Shown in pieces: positions 1 to 12,131 of a DNA stretch of 64,000 nt (its first letter is position 1; each line of letters opens with the position of its first letter). Position numbers and translations under genes: made by a program. The DNA comes from Doryteuthis pealeii (Eukaryota; Mollusca; Cephalopoda; Myopsida; Loliginidae): NCBI GenBank assembly GCA_023376005.1, contig CM042179.1, forward strand, positions 14,937,233 to 15,001,232, read 5' to 3'. Below the pieces are notes generated by a model. The model saw only the letters and a list, made by a program, of their open reading frames with translations, did no database searches and was not told the origin of the DNA.

Positions 1-329
1 ACTGTTTAAGTTTATTAAATAATTACTTAGTGTTTTTGATTTCTAATATCATTGACTTATTCTCAAACATTAAAAGCAATCCTATGTATAATCTCATATA
101 GAGATCAATTAAAATAAGGTTGAAATAAGTGTAATCTTTTTATATTTCTTATTTTTATTGGTCTTTCTAAATTGGTACATTTTATTACATTAAAATTTAA
201 ATACTTGCGCCCGGCGGATGGCGGGTATTTTTGCTAGTTATAATTAAATTAGTAGAATGATTCGGACAACACGTCGTATGAGTAAGCTTATCTTGCAGAT
301 GATTGCTAATGTGTTCGAACCTTACTGGA

Positions 330-582
330 TAAGTAAAGTAGTGGGGTTGGCTTAAAGTTGGTATCAGCCGGACAGCGAGGGAGTCTATCCCCTTTTCATT
401 AGCGCTAGACCAAGGAGATTTTTTTGGCATCTGAGGTGGAGCTCCACATCTACCATCAGTTCCTCACTTTACCGCACAGAATTTCCGTGCTACTCATACG
501 CTGAGTTGGCGAGAGACAGTATCGAACCCGAAACCTTATGGTTCCTTGACGGATGTTCTACCGACTGAGCTAAACTGGACTG
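330..582 (-). mobile_element. Family A SINE (tRNA-derived), near complete
   Basis: Minus strand: tRNA-like head (GAGCTAAACTGG region at 565-582, box A-like GCTCAGTCGGTAGA diverged), box B-like GGTTTCGATACTG region near 520, then body with GTGCGGTAAAGT, GGTGGAGCTCC and GGGGATAGACTCC, and tail AAGTAAAG. All diagnostic blocks are recognisable but carry indels. Confidence 0.7.

Positions 583-589
583 GATATCC

Positions 590-1190
590 AATACTTATTT
601 GTGGCTTTGAACAGATGAATAAGAATAGCTTGCACGTTATTTTCCCATTACTTCCTTCCATTGCTAAATTTTCCTAATTTAACTATTAATTAAATTAGAC
701 AATAAAGAATAAAATTACAGTTATCTTGTTTTGTAAATAGATTACTTTTCAGATCTATCGATAAGATGTTTGAGTTAATTTAGTCATTTTAATGGTCTTT
801 TGCTCTTTTTCGTATTAAATGGTGGACTATTTCATTAAATAATATTTCAAATTGAAAAATATTCATTTTTTGTGATATATTAAAATTGTTTAAAGAATAA
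901 TTTCAACGCTTTACAAACATAAAAATTAAGAAACACGGAGAGTGAAAATAATGATTTATGGATGCATACATCTCTTATTTAATTTTCTTTCTTTTTATTT
1001 TATTTCATTTTATTTTTTATTTATTTATTTATTTATTTACTTATCTATTTATTTATTTATTTTTAGTTTATTTACTTTTTCCCGGTTCGAATTTTTTTAC
1101 AACTAAACACCATCCTACGTTTAATCTAGAACATTTGAATCAATAGAATTAATTAGCAGGATCCATGGATATACCATATGTATGATAACC
590..1190. other. No gene seen
   Basis: AT-rich DNA without recognisable elements apart from the (TTTA)n run; the only open frame is over that run. Confidence 0.7.
1013..1065. repeat. (TTTA)n microsatellite
   Basis: Tetranucleotide run with two interruptions. Confidence 0.9.

Positions 1191-1198
1191 TAATTATT

Positions 1199-1446
1199 AC
1201 AAGTAGAGCGTTTGGCTAGAAACCACAAGGTTCCTAGTTCGATACCGGCCCTCGCCAACTCAGCGTATGAGTAGCACAGGGATCTGTGCGGTAAAGTAAG
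1301 GAGCTGATGGTAGGTGTGGCGCTCCATCTCAGACGCTAAAATAATCTCCTTGGTCTAGCGCTATTGAAAAGGGGATAGACTCCCTCGCTGCATTCGCTGA
1401 TACCGACATAAGGCCGCCCCGACGACTTTACTTACTTTAGAGCTAT
1199..1446 (+). mobile_element. Family A SINE, 5'-clipped head
   Basis: Starts inside the head at GTAGAGCGTTTGGCTAG; box B-like GTTCGATACCGG at about 1238. The body and tail (CGACTTTACTTACTTTAG) are complete. It is followed by family E sequence. Confidence 0.75.

Positions 1447-1477
1447 AGCAAAATAGTTCAATATGTAAAGATGTATA

Positions 1478-1776
1478 ATAATCTTGATTTAACTCTCTCT
1501 CACAATTTTTCTTTCTTTCCTTCTTTTCATTATGTTCGATTAAAACAGATAAACGCTATTATACCCGTCTTCTTCCTACTTTCTTACTTTTTATATTCTT
1601 TCTGTGTAGAATGTCCTTTTCTCCCTTTCTTTCTTATAATAAAAACAGAAGGATCTATTATTTAGCTGAGGTGACGACAGTCATGATAAAATAAGAATTC
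1701 TGAGAATAAACAACATCTGATATTCAGGATTTACACTTTTGCATTTCATCTTGGACGATTTGGACAGTCTAATTGG
1478..1776 (-). repeat. Family E interspersed repeat, partial
   Basis: Minus-strand match to the repeats at 36010, 44025 and 53562: GACTGTCCAAATCGTCC, AGATGAAATGCAAAAGTG, CGTCACCTCAGCTAAATAAT. No coding sequence or promoter boxes recognised. Confidence 0.6.

Positions 1777-1835
1777 TACCATTATAATATGTGGCCTACC
1801 ATTAAAAGCATATTATAAGGTTATAATAATAACTG

Positions 1836-1857
1836 CTAACCCTAACCCTAACCCTAT
1836..1857. repeat. Short interstitial telomere-like run
   Basis: Three and a half CCCTAA units in an AT-rich background. Unlike family T copies I see no inverted repeats around it. Too short and internal to be a chromosome end. 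Confidence 0.8.

Positions 1858-1859
1858 TT

Positions 1860-2400
1860 CAGAATTTTAGAATATTTTAGAATTAAATAGATCTCTGATT
1901 CAAGTAAATTATGGATAAATTATTTTTTAATTATTCTTAATTACTATATACAGCTTATGAGTGAATTGCATTTCTTGAAATTGAATATATGTGAAAAATG
2001 ATTAGTTCCAATAAATTGCCTACTACTTATATCTATAAATATACTCTTACTATACGTAAGACACTATAACAGAATCAAAAAGGCAGGCCACATATCATAA
2101 CGGCACCGTCTGATTTTTAACCACAGTGTGTTGCAAGAGGAAAACAAACGTATTAATATATAGATGATATGAAATGAAAAATCGGACCACAGAAGCTCGT
2201 CTCGCATTCCGATTATAGTGAGTTCGATTCTCACCGGGCTTTACACATGTAACCTTGTGCTGCATTAATGTAAGCTTTAGTAACTACTAATTATTGGCTT
2301 TGTTCATTATTGGGATCCAGTAATTCTTAATCATTTTTAGCTATTGAAGTACTAACGGTAAGAAAACCAACTCTACATATAATACATTTTTTTAAGTTAA
1860..2400. other. No gene seen
   Basis: AT-rich; holds the T-arm relic at 2218 and nothing else I recognise. 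Confidence 0.65.
2218..2234 (+). other. tRNA-like T-arm relic
   Basis: GTGAG-TTCGATT-CTCAC forms a perfect 5-bp T stem with a 7-base loop and a B-box-like sequence. No D arm or acceptor stem fits, so this is probably the worn head of a SINE rather than a tRNA gene. Confidence 0.35.

Positions 2401-2404
2401 ATAG

Positions 2405-2670
2405 ATCACTAAGAAGGACTGAGCCTATTCAAGTAGTGACCACCCCAAGCGAAGATTCAAGGGTTTTGAATTCAAAGTTTTCCTTCTCCTAGTCTGGTTG
2501 TCTAACCAGCCTGTACTACTATTTACCCATAACTGGAGGGAGAATAGTCTGATTCATACCTTTCCCAAGGATATTAGCGCTATGTGAACTATGGCTTCGT
2601 CCAGGGTTTGAACTCGGATCGACGAGTCCATTTCCCTAAGACTCTAACCAATACACCACGCGCCTCCGTA
2405..2670 (-). mobile_element. Family B SINE (tRNA-derived), complete
   Basis: Minus strand: head near 2668 (GTGGTGTATTGGTTAGAGTC, box A-like), box B-like GAGTTCAAACC near 2610, body with CCTTGGGAAAGGTATGAATC, GGTAAATAGTAG and AAAACTTTGAATTC. 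The tail is diverged. Confidence 0.72.

Positions 2671-3445
2671 CTATTTTAATAAATATGAATATATTCGCCC
2701 ATTCATGCACGTCTTTATCCGATAGTTCGGCAATTACAGTGGTAATCCAGAAGAATATTTTCAAATTTTATAAGATTAAAAAGTAAATGTTTGAAAAAAA
2801 AAGTGGGGGTACGAATCGATAGCTAAATTATTGATGTAACAAAGAGAATAGGGTCTCGATACATGGCAGGGTTTTAAAAGGGGACATAGTAGCATGGAGT
2901 ATACAAATAGCAAAGGTGCATTGTCACGTCAGCAAGATAGCAAATGTAAAGGAGAGTGCTATCAGCTTAGCAGGAGCTTAGCAGTCAGCAGGGATCTGCT
3001 TAGCAGGGAGTCGCTAAACCAGAAGACAGGGGAGGTGGTTGAAAGAAGGAAGCTAGCCAGCAGGTTTTGTTTATGTATAACATAGGGGTTAAGGGGGAAG
3101 GAGACAAACTGGCAGGTTTGTTTAAACAAGGTTAAATTTACAAATAAACGAACAAATCAGCTCCGGTATTTGGCTTTTCTTCTTTTAAGGTTTCAAAATT
3201 ATTATTTGTTTTTCTGATTTATTGTACCTCCTACTCGCCCACCCCACCACCATCATCCACTTAAAATTTTATTTTTCGATTCATTTATTTTGAATTTTAA
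3301 AACAAAGGCCCTTTTTTAATACTTTTTAGCCAATAATGACTTCTTTTTTTTTTTACATCTAAAATCTGATTTCGTTTTACAAAATAATTTAGCTGAATAA
3401 ATAAATAAATAAATATATATGTTAGAAATGAGAAAATAAAAAGTA

Positions 3446-3446
3446 T

Positions 3447-3500
<54 letters not shown>
3446..3500. repeat. (TA)n microsatellite
   Basis: About 27 uninterrupted dinucleotide units. Confidence 0.97.

Positions 3501-3503
<3 letters not shown>

Positions 3504-3776
3504 GTTAAGTAAACAAACAAATGTGTTTATTTTTTTTATATGGCTTTAAGCGACAATTTTTGGAGGATATGTGCTTACCTAATTTTGAAAATTAATTAGT
3601 TAATAATTAATGAATTTAGGCGGGCATATATGTTCAAATGTAAGGCTAAACGAAAACAAAGCTACCGACAATTTCTGCGCACATTTTCATTTTATAAAAT
3701 AATTAACATTAATTAAATCGATTAATTAAGGTCAATTTTTTTATTTAAGTCGAAAAGTAGTAACATAACGAGTATC

Positions 3777-3780
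<4 letters not shown>

Positions 3781-3807
<27 letters not shown>
3781..3807. repeat. Poly-A run
   Basis: 27 A residues following AGTATCAGT. It could be a retroposon tail, but no element is recognised before it. Confidence 0.85.

Positions 3808-3809
<2 letters not shown>

Positions 3810-4018
3810 TAGAATAATGTTATATATCTATTTCATTTTTAATACATTTTAAACAATTAAATTTTGCTAAAAGCTTGACCAAAATGGACGCTTTGTATGA
3901 TGTAGTTACGGACTAAAAAGACATTATTTAAGGTTTTAAGACTTATAAAAGTTTTTTCTTAGAAATCAATACAAAAAACATTAAATACACAATATACTGA
4001 AAAAAATGACTAGCTTTT

Positions 4019-4022
<4 letters not shown>

Positions 4023-4089
<67 letters not shown>
4023..4089. repeat. (TA)n microsatellite
   Basis: About 33 units. Confidence 0.97.

Positions 4090-4090
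<1 letters not shown>

Positions 4091-4758
4091 GCTATGTCGT
4101 TTATTTCTCTACAGTGTGCCAAGATTGATAAAAAAAATACCAACATTCAGGAAATTATCTGATTCAAATAAAATTTTCTGTGCTGACTTATTAATCAACG
4201 AATTCTTTCTTTTAAATTACTAAATCGTTTCAATCAAATCGATTCAATGGAAATAAATCGAAATACTTTCAAATGAATACTACTGTTACAGTCATCCATA
4301 GTAGTGTCTATAACAACAATTTATTTACCTGATTAATAGATAAAATTCATTTAAAATATGAAACGCCTAATTTTAAGTTTTAAATTTCATATCTTTAAAT
4401 TCTAAACACAAATATTGATTTGATAACAGGCCTACTTTCGTATTGTTAACTAATAATCTAAAGTTAGGCCCCTACCCTTTTAGACAGAACAAATATCGAT
4501 ATATAATTTTTTTACCTGATGATCTAAAAGTCAATTATATACATAAACAGCCGAGTAAAAGAAATCATTAAAAAATTGTTATAGTTCTTTTTTACATTTA
4601 ATTTTCAGATTTTCGGTACTAATTTTCTACCAGAGGCGTTCCATTAGAAAACATTTTTTCATGTTTTCACCCCTTCGATCTTTTGTCTTTTTATTCATAC
4701 TGTAATTAGTTTCAATTAGTATTTGTGATAAAGACAGCTAACATTAAGATGGAAGAAA

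Positions 4759-4761
<3 letters not shown>

Positions 4762-4807
<46 letters not shown>
4762..4807. repeat. (TA)n microsatellite
   Basis: About 23 units. Confidence 0.97.

Positions 4808-4812
<5 letters not shown>

Positions 4813-5436
4813 GATATTCAAACAGTACCGCTCTATCCAAACACATATGCCATATAAAAGACACAACGGGTAAAACCCCTATAATAAGATGTGAAATTTT
4901 TTTTTTTTAAGTCCAAGCATACAAAGGTGGCCGAAATAACTGTAGACTATGCATCGAAAAGAAATTGTGTATTCTCCAAAATACGAATGGAAATTTGCTG
5001 ATAAAAATATCGAACTAGTTTCCAAATGTAGACATTTAAACAAATTTATTTTGTCTCACCTACCACCTGATCCTAATTAATTCCATATTCTATACCCCTC
5101 TATTAATTCATTTATTTATTTTTTTTTTTTTACATCTGGACACCGCGTGAATTAAGACCTTAGCACGTTATGTTATACTTTTAATTATAAGTCTTGCGTA
5201 ATAATATTCTATCACGGGAACTCGAAATCACGTTATACAGACGCTGGACCGGCCGCTTTTCTATATTCAACCATCTGAGAATTAAATAATACGCATAGAG
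5301 CTTTAATAACGGTAAATTAGTACCATAATGTTTCATTTGAGATTTTAAATCTACTCTGATAATTTAGCATTGAGCACTTTTATACCCAAACACTTTTCAT
5401 ATTTGTTATTCTTCATTATATTACATATTACATATT

Positions 5437-5455
5437 ACACACACACACACACACA

Positions 5456-5521
<66 letters not shown>
5437..5521. repeat. (CA)n-(TA)n compound microsatellite
   Basis: Short (CA)n followed by about 30 TA units. Confidence 0.97.

Positions 5522-5523
<2 letters not shown>

Positions 5524-5816
5524 TGGTGGAACCAGAAATTTTCGAACCCCTCCGCACGGTTCGTAATTTCTCTTATTTTCTCGTTCTTATTGAAAAAGAG
5601 AAAAAAAATTTTTAATTACCTTTTTTCTCAATTATTCCAACATCGTATTACCTGCTCGATGTATTTCTCTGATGAGAATTGACCGAAAAAGAATATTTAT
5701 TTTAGATTATACATCTAATTATAAGGGTACCCTAACTTTCTTTTAGACATTTTTTCCATCGCTTTTAAGATGAATTCGCTTTTACGTGTCCTAATAAAAT
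5801 GTTGTACTGCCAAGAA

Positions 5817-5820
<4 letters not shown>

Positions 5821-5886
<66 letters not shown>

Positions 5887-5891
5887 ATATA
5821..5891. repeat. (TA)n microsatellite with one phase slip
   Basis: The TA run is broken once by TATTATA near 5874. Confidence 0.95.

Positions 5892-6311
5892 ATTAAATAT
5901 CCAATAATAATACCTAAAAAATGTTGAGGGGATCAGTTTAATGTTATGTTTTATGCATACACAATATAGACATTGTCATTATTGGCACATATATCATGAA
6001 CATACCCTGGGCCGGTATTAGGGTACCCTAAAATATTTGATACACTCCCAATCAATTATGCAAGCCTCCACTCTACTACACGTCAATTTTCATAAAGTAG
6101 TATTCATAGAAAATATATGTACTCTAACTCTACTACATATTAATTTTCATAAAGTAGTATTCCTGACCCCTTCCGGTATGGTATGGACACTTCCTTTTTG
6201 GCGGGTTTCGCAGTAATACCTAATAACATATCCTTATTAGTATCTATGCATTGAGAAAACTGGATTTAAGTATCAGGGGCCTGATTATTTATTCTAGCTA
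6301 CAATATATTTT

Positions 6312-6523
6312 CGGACCATATTACCTTTAGGCACCCCTTTTTGATCTCGATTAAGGAAGGACATGTTTTTCATTTACACCGTCAATATCCAGTTGTTTGT
6401 TTGTTAGGGGTTAGGGTTAGGGGTTAGGGTTAGGGTTAGTTTTATAATTGAATAATTTATAAATTAAAAACATGTCCTTTCTTAATCCAGATCAAAAAGG
6501 GGTGCCTAAAGGTCATATGGTCC
6312..6523. mobile_element. Family T fold-back element with telomere-like core, copy 1
   Basis: Terminal inverted repeats of about 58 bp (6312-6372 with 6466-6523) begin GGACCAT and contain CCTTTAGGCACCCC. Between them, 6404-6439 holds TTAGGG/TTAGGGG units. No coding capacity. The element looks like a MITE-type or fold-back element with an interstitial telomere-like repeat at its centre. Confidence 0.65.

Positions 6524-6574
6524 ATATTTTCTATTGTTAAAATTAATACGGATTCATATATATATATGTGTGTA

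Positions 6575-6870
6575 TTTACTGACACCCACCATATCAGTTG
6601 AACACAAGGATCGATTGTCTCGGGGAGCCACGCATGAACCTAAGCTCTTGTGTAGCCAGAGTTAAAATTGCGTGTGTCCCTTCGGTATTCCTCTTTTGAA
6701 GCACCTTGCGCACTGGGCAATCAACCTAGCCTGTCCTGTAAATCAAGAGGCAGGTGTTGCCTGGAGGTATGCCCCCCACCCTGGGATCACGCTGATATTG
6801 AATATCTTACTGGTCCAATGACCGAATCCACCGGACTCAGGGTTCCGAAGAAACCAATTCAAATATGTAA
6575..6870 (+). repeat. Family P repeat, copy 1
   Basis: Shares with 8455-8735 the GC-richer blocks AAATTGCGT, GGCATTCC/GGTATTCC, GCACTGGGCA, AATCAAGAGGCAGGT, TTGCCTGG and CCCTGGGATCACGCTGAT. Function and class unknown. Confidence 0.65.

Positions 6871-7039
6871 GTCAAATGCTAATTTTGGTCAGAGAGACGG
6901 TTGAAATAAGATGTTTCGGGATCACTAGTCAAGTGTTTGTTTCTCTTGCAAAAAGAATGTTAAAAGAATCCTAAAGTCAAATAATCTTTGACGAAGAAAT
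7001 TACCTGGTTCATATTCAAACTACTTCATTGGTCCCGTAA

Positions 7040-7275
7040 CCTGATTTGGTTGAGGGGTTGGGCTACTCATATAGGGTTCTAGGGCAGGAATAGCCTGACT
7101 GACCCATCCCTCTTCAGATTTACAACTGGTTTGAATTCAGAGTTTTCCTTCCCCCTTGACCGGTTGCCATACAAATTTTAAAGAGACCAGTCTTCTCTGC
7201 TATTACTCCATGGCTAGTGGGAGGATTGTTGGATTCATACATTTCCCGGGTATTAGTAAGTATGTGAACTGCAAA
7040..7275 (-). mobile_element. Family B SINE, head lost
   Basis: Body blocks recognisable (AAACTCTGAATTCAAACC, GGTTGCCATAC, GGAAATGTATGAATCC on the minus strand). The head dissolves into unrelated sequence near 7290. Confidence 0.6.

Positions 7276-7289
7276 CAGACTCGTTCAAT

Positions 7290-8190
7290 TTGAACTAAAA
7301 ACATTAGAGAAAATAGTCTCTGAGTTTATATCTAAATGTAGATATTGCACTAAAATGTTTATTAAAATTGTAAGTTCATAGACAAATTTGTTTAAAGATT
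7401 AAGTCAGTTCATTTATTTATTTATAGGAACATTTCTTATGTCTTGAAGTTTATAGGATGCTCTAAAATAAATGTATAAATATATAAAGGGCAGCAGTTGG
7501 CGTGTATGTATGTCCGGAGGAAACTATGTAAATAAAACAATTAACGACAAAGTAAATATATATACACATTCACTATCACAAGATCCTGCTTTTGTGCAAA
7601 AATAGTAAAGATTTGATTTATATTCGGGAAGATAATTAAAGAATAAAAATTAATTGACAACAGCATGGAATTCTATTTTGCATCTAATATTTTGAATAGG
7701 AGACATTTATTTTTATTTTTAGAATGATGAATTCTGAAGGTTTTTTTTTACGTAGGGATTTTAATGGGGCATCTTGCGAGGGTCTAACTCGCGATTCAGT
7801 AATAATGGATCTGCAAAACTATTTTTGCCCCCCGCCCCGTCTCTACCTAGGCGGCGCCGGGTAGCTGCTTCTAGTGAAATATAAATCTTATACAATACAA
7901 ATCAATGAATATACGTGTACAACCAAAGTCATTGATTAAACAAAAATAGTAATTAAACTATTATTTAATGTCACATTTTTTTTTTATCACAAAGATCTAC
8001 TCTAGAAATTTTAGATTATAAGCTTTTCTGATTAATGGTACTACTGTGTGTACAGCTTTTTAAAACAGGGAAATAAATTTAACCGGCAAGGGTTAAGTTT
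8101 ATCTCTGTGGTTATACTAATTTTGATGGCATGACGTGACTTGATTAGTTTTCCAAAAAGTTGGCCTATTTTTACAGCAAACCCTCGGTGA
7290..8190. other. No gene seen
   Basis: AT-rich. A short GC-rich patch at 7827-7865 (CCCCGCCCCG, GGCGGCGCCGGG) has no matching partner in the window. Confidence 0.6.

Positions 8191-8196
8191 GAAGTA

Positions 8197-8380
8197 CCTG
8201 TGGCGTAGTGGCTAACGTTATGGACTGCAACATCCGAGTAAGCGAGTTCGGACTCCAGTCACGCTATTACGTTTGCTTTCGGGCTAATATCCTTGGAAAG
8301 GTATGAAACTCCTCATTCCCCAGCTATTGTTTAAATAGTACCACTACGGTTATTATACAAGGAGGGCTTTGATTTGATTA
8197..8380 (+). mobile_element. Family B-like SINE, divergent subfamily
   Basis: Head GTGGCGTAGTGGCTAACG (box A-like) and GAGTTCGGACTCC (box B-like), then CCTTGGAAAGGTATGAAAC and AGCTATTG. 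The 3' half departs from family B. A second copy of the same subfamily lies at 9380-9535. Confidence 0.6.

Positions 8381-8454
8381 TCTCACGTTAAACAAATAAA
8401 CCAAACGAAACTAATCTACTTAGCGAGGTATCCATCTTAGTGTACATTGTATTT

Positions 8455-8735
8455 ACCTCGTCCCCCACTTGTGCGGGTTAGGCACAAGGCCCTATTAACG
8501 TGGGACCACCCCAAACCGAAGCTCATGGGTGGCAGGTGTAAAATTGCGTCGATCCCGTCGGCATTCCCCTCAAGGGGGGCGCCTCAGGCGCTGGGCATAA
8601 ACCCAGCCCTGCCCTTTTAAATCGAGAGGGCAGGTATTGCCTGGGGGGATAGCCCCCTGGGATCGACGCTATTAACTTGTAAAAATCCAGGGCCGAAGCC
8701 ACTGGACCCCCGCGTGGGCCGGAGCTACATGCTAT
8455..8735 (+). repeat. Family P repeat, copy 2
   Basis: GC-richer island in AT-rich DNA. Contains GGCGCTGGGCATAAACC, AATCGAGAGGGCAGGTATTG and CCCTGGGATCGACGCTATT, and begins with CACTTGTGCGGGTTAGGCAC. 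Confidence 0.65.

Positions 8736-8844
8736 CCATCTTAGTGTACATGAATTTATTATATACCTATTTCATTTGGGTTTTAAAAACAGTAAGTGAG
8801 GATTTACCTATGAACATTGAATAATAATAATAACACCACACACA

Positions 8845-8846
8845 CT

Positions 8847-8905
<59 letters not shown>
8845..8905. repeat. (CT)n microsatellite
   Basis: CT run with one CC interruption near 8866. Confidence 0.95.

Positions 8906-8908
<3 letters not shown>

Positions 8909-9149
8909 CAGCCCTCAGAAATCTAGCTATTTTCATAATGCAATATATGAAGGTTTCCATTCTTTCCGGATTAACTAGAGTCCCAGCCTTTCTGTTAGCC
9001 ATTTTAGAATCGTCCTAGCACTTTATAACGATTCGTTGGTCCAGTCATTAAATTTTAATGTGCTATGACATTCATAACAATTTTCATTTTGGTCAAGTTA
9101 TAAATATAATCCATGTATTTACCCAAACCTTCCACACAAGCATATGCGA

Positions 9150-9380
9150 CACAGGGTCCAATTTCTTGAACGGAATTTAACGGGTTGAATTTAGAGTTTT
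9201 CCTTCTCCAAGACGGTTTCCTAACTACAGCTAAGAATGCAGCCGGCTACAATATTTAATTACATAGCTGGAGGAGTATAGTTTTATTCGAGGGAGTTATT
9301 GCTGTGTGAAATGCAAACAGTCTCGTCTGCATTTGAACTCGGGTCGCTTATTTCTTCCACGATAAACATTACGCGAAGTG
9150..9380 (-). mobile_element. Family B SINE, complete but divergent
   Basis: Minus strand: head near 9375, box B-like GAGTTCAAATGC near 9325, body AAACTCTAAATTCAACCCG. It meets the plus-strand B-like copy at 9380-9535 head to head. Confidence 0.6.

Positions 9381-9535
9381 CGCCGACATCGAAGTAAGCG
9401 AATTCAAATTCTATTCTTGCTATTACGTTTTACTTTCGGACTAATGCCCTTAGGAAAGGCACGAAACACCTCATTCCCAGCTATAAATAGAGTCACAACT
9501 ATCTTCAACTAGGATGGCTTTGGCATTAAATACCC
9380..9535 (+). mobile_element. Family B-like SINE, 5'-truncated
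   Basis: Same subfamily as 8197-8380 (AGTAAGCGAATTCAAATTC, CCTTAGGAAAGGCACGAAAC, CATTCCCAGCTAT). Missing the box A region. Confidence 0.55.

Positions 9536-9577
9536 ACGAAGGTGATATACATTAAAAAGAAACAAAAAACAACATTC

Positions 9578-9793
9578 CTCATGAGCAGGATGTAACGAGG
9601 TCAATTTTTAGCGGAGCTTTACAGGTTTTAATTCTGAGATGATTGCCATATAAGGTTAAAGAGTTCCGTCGGCCCTACTATACCAATATCTGAAAAAAGG
9701 GTGTGTGAAATTCAAATACCATCATCCGGGATTTGAAATCGGTTCACCAGGTCCCATTTTGTACGACGATAACCATTACACGAAAGCGCTTCC
9578..9793 (-). mobile_element. Family B SINE, divergent
   Basis: Minus strand: GCGCTTTCGTGTAATGGTTA head near 9790, box B-like GATTTCAAATCC, and tail AAATTGACCTCGTTACATCC. The middle is poorly conserved. Confidence 0.62.

Positions 9794-10002
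9794 AATTTGT
9801 AATATCTTACATAATGATTCTACAAAATGACAGTGTTCTATATAACAATCGTGGTTTCTTTTTTTAAGAGGATAAAAGATTTTAGCATATTTTATCACAA
9901 GGCCATTAAAATTGATTTTCATTCAACAGCTTTTAAAAAAATAAACACGGCAACATATCCTGCAACACTAGAACTGAAAGAGCATTTATTGTAACAAGAC
10001 AT

Positions 10003-10036
<34 letters not shown>

Positions 10037-10113
10037 ATATAATATATATATATATTATATTATTATATATATATATTTATTTATTTATTTATTTATTATT
10101 TTTTTTTTTTTTA
10003..10113. repeat. (TA)n-(TTTA)n-poly(T) tract
   Basis: TA units with several TT phase slips, then TTTA units, then a T run. Leads into a family C element. Confidence 0.93.

Positions 10114-10270
10114 TTCAGAATAAAATTTCACTATGATGAAGGCCGAATCTTTCTTGTATTGCGGAATATATTTCACACAGATGAACTGACCGAAACACAT
10201 GTGTAAGTGATATTGATTAAATTCATCTTTTATTATCCATTCTGTTCTTTCTTTCTTTATTCAATTCTAC
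10085..10270 (+). mobile_element. Family C element (hammerhead-like), copy 1
   Basis: Shares with 18940-19200 the stretch ending ACCGAAACACATGTGTAAGTG and the following ATTCAT/TTATCC-type sequence. Hammerhead-like parts: stem I strand AATTTCACT (10124-10132), ATGATGA (10133-10139, C3 changed to A), GAAA (10192-10195), palindrome CACATGTG (10196-10203), TA (10204-10205), and AGTGATATT (10206-10214), which pairs with the first strand at 8 of 9 positions. The 52-base loop where stem II should be is long. Flanked by (TTTA)n/poly-T and (TA)n. Confidence 0.4.

Positions 10271-10272
10271 TC

Positions 10273-10274
<2 letters not shown>

Positions 10275-10327
<53 letters not shown>

Positions 10328-10498
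10328 ATATATATATATATATGCATATATGTATTTTATGTATATATGTATATAATTTATGTATATATATATGTATATA
10401 TAATATATAAATACATATGTATATAATATATGTATATATTATAAATACATATATACATGTATATATATATATGTATATATATAAATACATATATCATG

Positions 10499-10547
<49 letters not shown>

Positions 10548-10565
10548 ATATATATATACTATACA
10275..10565. repeat. Long TA-rich array with ATGTA interruptions
   Basis: Almost 300 bp of TA, TGTA and CATA units. Flanks family C copy 1 on its 3' side. Confidence 0.95.

Positions 10566-10640
10566 TATTTATTTGAGATTGAACGGGGAATAAATAAGGT
10601 CCTAAATAAAGCATTCCAACCACACTTACCTGGTCTATTG

Positions 10641-10877
10641 GATATATATATATATAATATATATAATATATATTATATATATATATATATAGGGCGTCAA
10701 AAAGAATCGAAATTGAGATGTATTTACCAAGATAGGAATGACAACAAATTAAGGTTAATTTTTTCAGAATACAAGGGGTGTCAAAAAGTACAGATTTTAA
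10801 AAGAATGAATGGAATGTTAATTTTTTCAGAATATAAGTGTGTCAAAGGTTCCGAAAATCTCGATACTTTTTTTATAC

Positions 10878-10951
<74 letters not shown>
10641..10951. repeat. Two (TA)n tracts around a GGGTGTCAAAAAG-type duplicate
   Basis: (TA)n at 10645-10692 and 10881-10951. Between them two short similar blocks occur (TTTTTTCAGAATACAAGGGG near 10757 and TTTTTTCAGAATATAAG near 10820), a roughly 64-bp tandem duplication. Confidence 0.8.

Positions 10952-10953
<2 letters not shown>

Positions 10954-10999
10954 ATCATCAATGTAGTTGCAACTGTTAAGTGGGAACGAACATTTTTAT

Positions 11000-12070
11000 T
11001 CATTTTGGTCAAAATACAATGGCTCATATTCTATCACTCAAAAGATTTCTATTCTTTTCTTTGTTTTTATTTCTTTTTTTTTTTTTTTTTTTTTTTTTGG
11101 CGGTTGTTTCAACCCTAAATATCTTTGATGGTAGCGAAAAAAAAGGGCATGGAATTCATCACGGTGTCTGGGGTGTATTGTTGCTTGGGACAAGATATCC
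11201 TGTATAGAAAGAAAATCAATTTTAGTCCCAGCCCACGTGTTTCGCCAGCTTGAGAACAGTAGACTTTGTCACGAATGATGTTATCTGAGAAAAGGATCAA
11301 CAAGAGATGACTCCTGTCTACCTCACCCCAAATATCATGTCAAAACTAATGACACGCAATGGCAAGACACGGCTTTTCAAATCTTGGTAGTCAAATACTT
11401 GTACTTACATGTGACTTAATTATCCTTTTCTTTAAAGACGTTGTCACCTTTTTTTTTTTTTTTTTAAGGCTATCTAAAAGAAAAAGGAAAGTTCTTTACT
11501 GGTTTGTTCATTGTTTTGTCAATTGGTGTGTGTATATGTTTTTGGTCTAATAGTGTCAACTCTTTCTAAGTACACCAAGAGAAGAAATGTAATGACCAAG
11601 TGTTGTTATAAACGTTGCTATCAACGGCTTTGGTTAAACAAACTTCTCAATTTTCCCCCAACAGTTACAAATGAAATAAAACGTGTAAGGAAAAATGATC
11701 GAATTTGTTTCTTTTTTCCTGTAGGTCGAAATTCTTTTCTACCTTTTTTTACATGAGCAATGAGCGTTGGGAGTGGGTCTGTTGAACTATTAATGATTTT
11801 TTTTTCAGCGCAGATAATCACCAGAAGATTTTTTTAGAACGCTTCTTTAACTTATCTCTATGGATTATTATTTAATCGTCCAGAAACATTTTTAGATGCT
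11901 TATAACTGGAATCTATTTACTTCAAAACGCTGGATCAATGGAAACGGAAAAGGCATCTGAATTAGGCAAAGAGAGAGGGAGAATCTAACAAGGCAAAAAA
12001 AAACTAAAACACTAAAGTGTTTTTACAATCATGAAGATAGATTAGATACTTAGCTAGATGGATGGAACAG
11000..12070. other. No gene seen
   Basis: Contains T-rich runs and a 65-codon scale of overlapping short frames on both strands, none with a recognisable motif. Its mirror would lie outside the window. Confidence 0.6.

Positions 12071-12074
12071 ACGG

Positions 12075-12077
<3 letters not shown>

Positions 12078-12108
<31 letters not shown>

Positions 12109-12131
12109 AGAGAAGAGGGATTCAGCGTCTT

Larger units (their letters stand above)
2680..6300. other. AT-rich stretch with microsatellites, no gene seen
   Basis: Besides (TA)n tracts and a poly-A run this contains one GC-moderate block (2880-3120) with several CAGCAAGATAGCAAATG- and TTAGCAGG-like short repeats. 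Nothing resembles a known gene or a repeat found elsewhere in the window. Confidence 0.6.

Noticed and set aside
5669..5695. CTGATGA...GAAA as another hammerhead core
   Set aside because: Only nine bases separate the two motifs, and they do not form a stem II; no stem I partner was seen.
6404..6439. TTAGGG run as a chromosome end
   Set aside because: Short, internal and centred within inverted repeats; it belongs to a fold-back element.
10207..11118. Several overlapping frames of 67-155 codons on both strands
   Set aside because: They are translations of (TA)n tracts (Tyr-Ile repeats) and poly-T; composition alone keeps them open.
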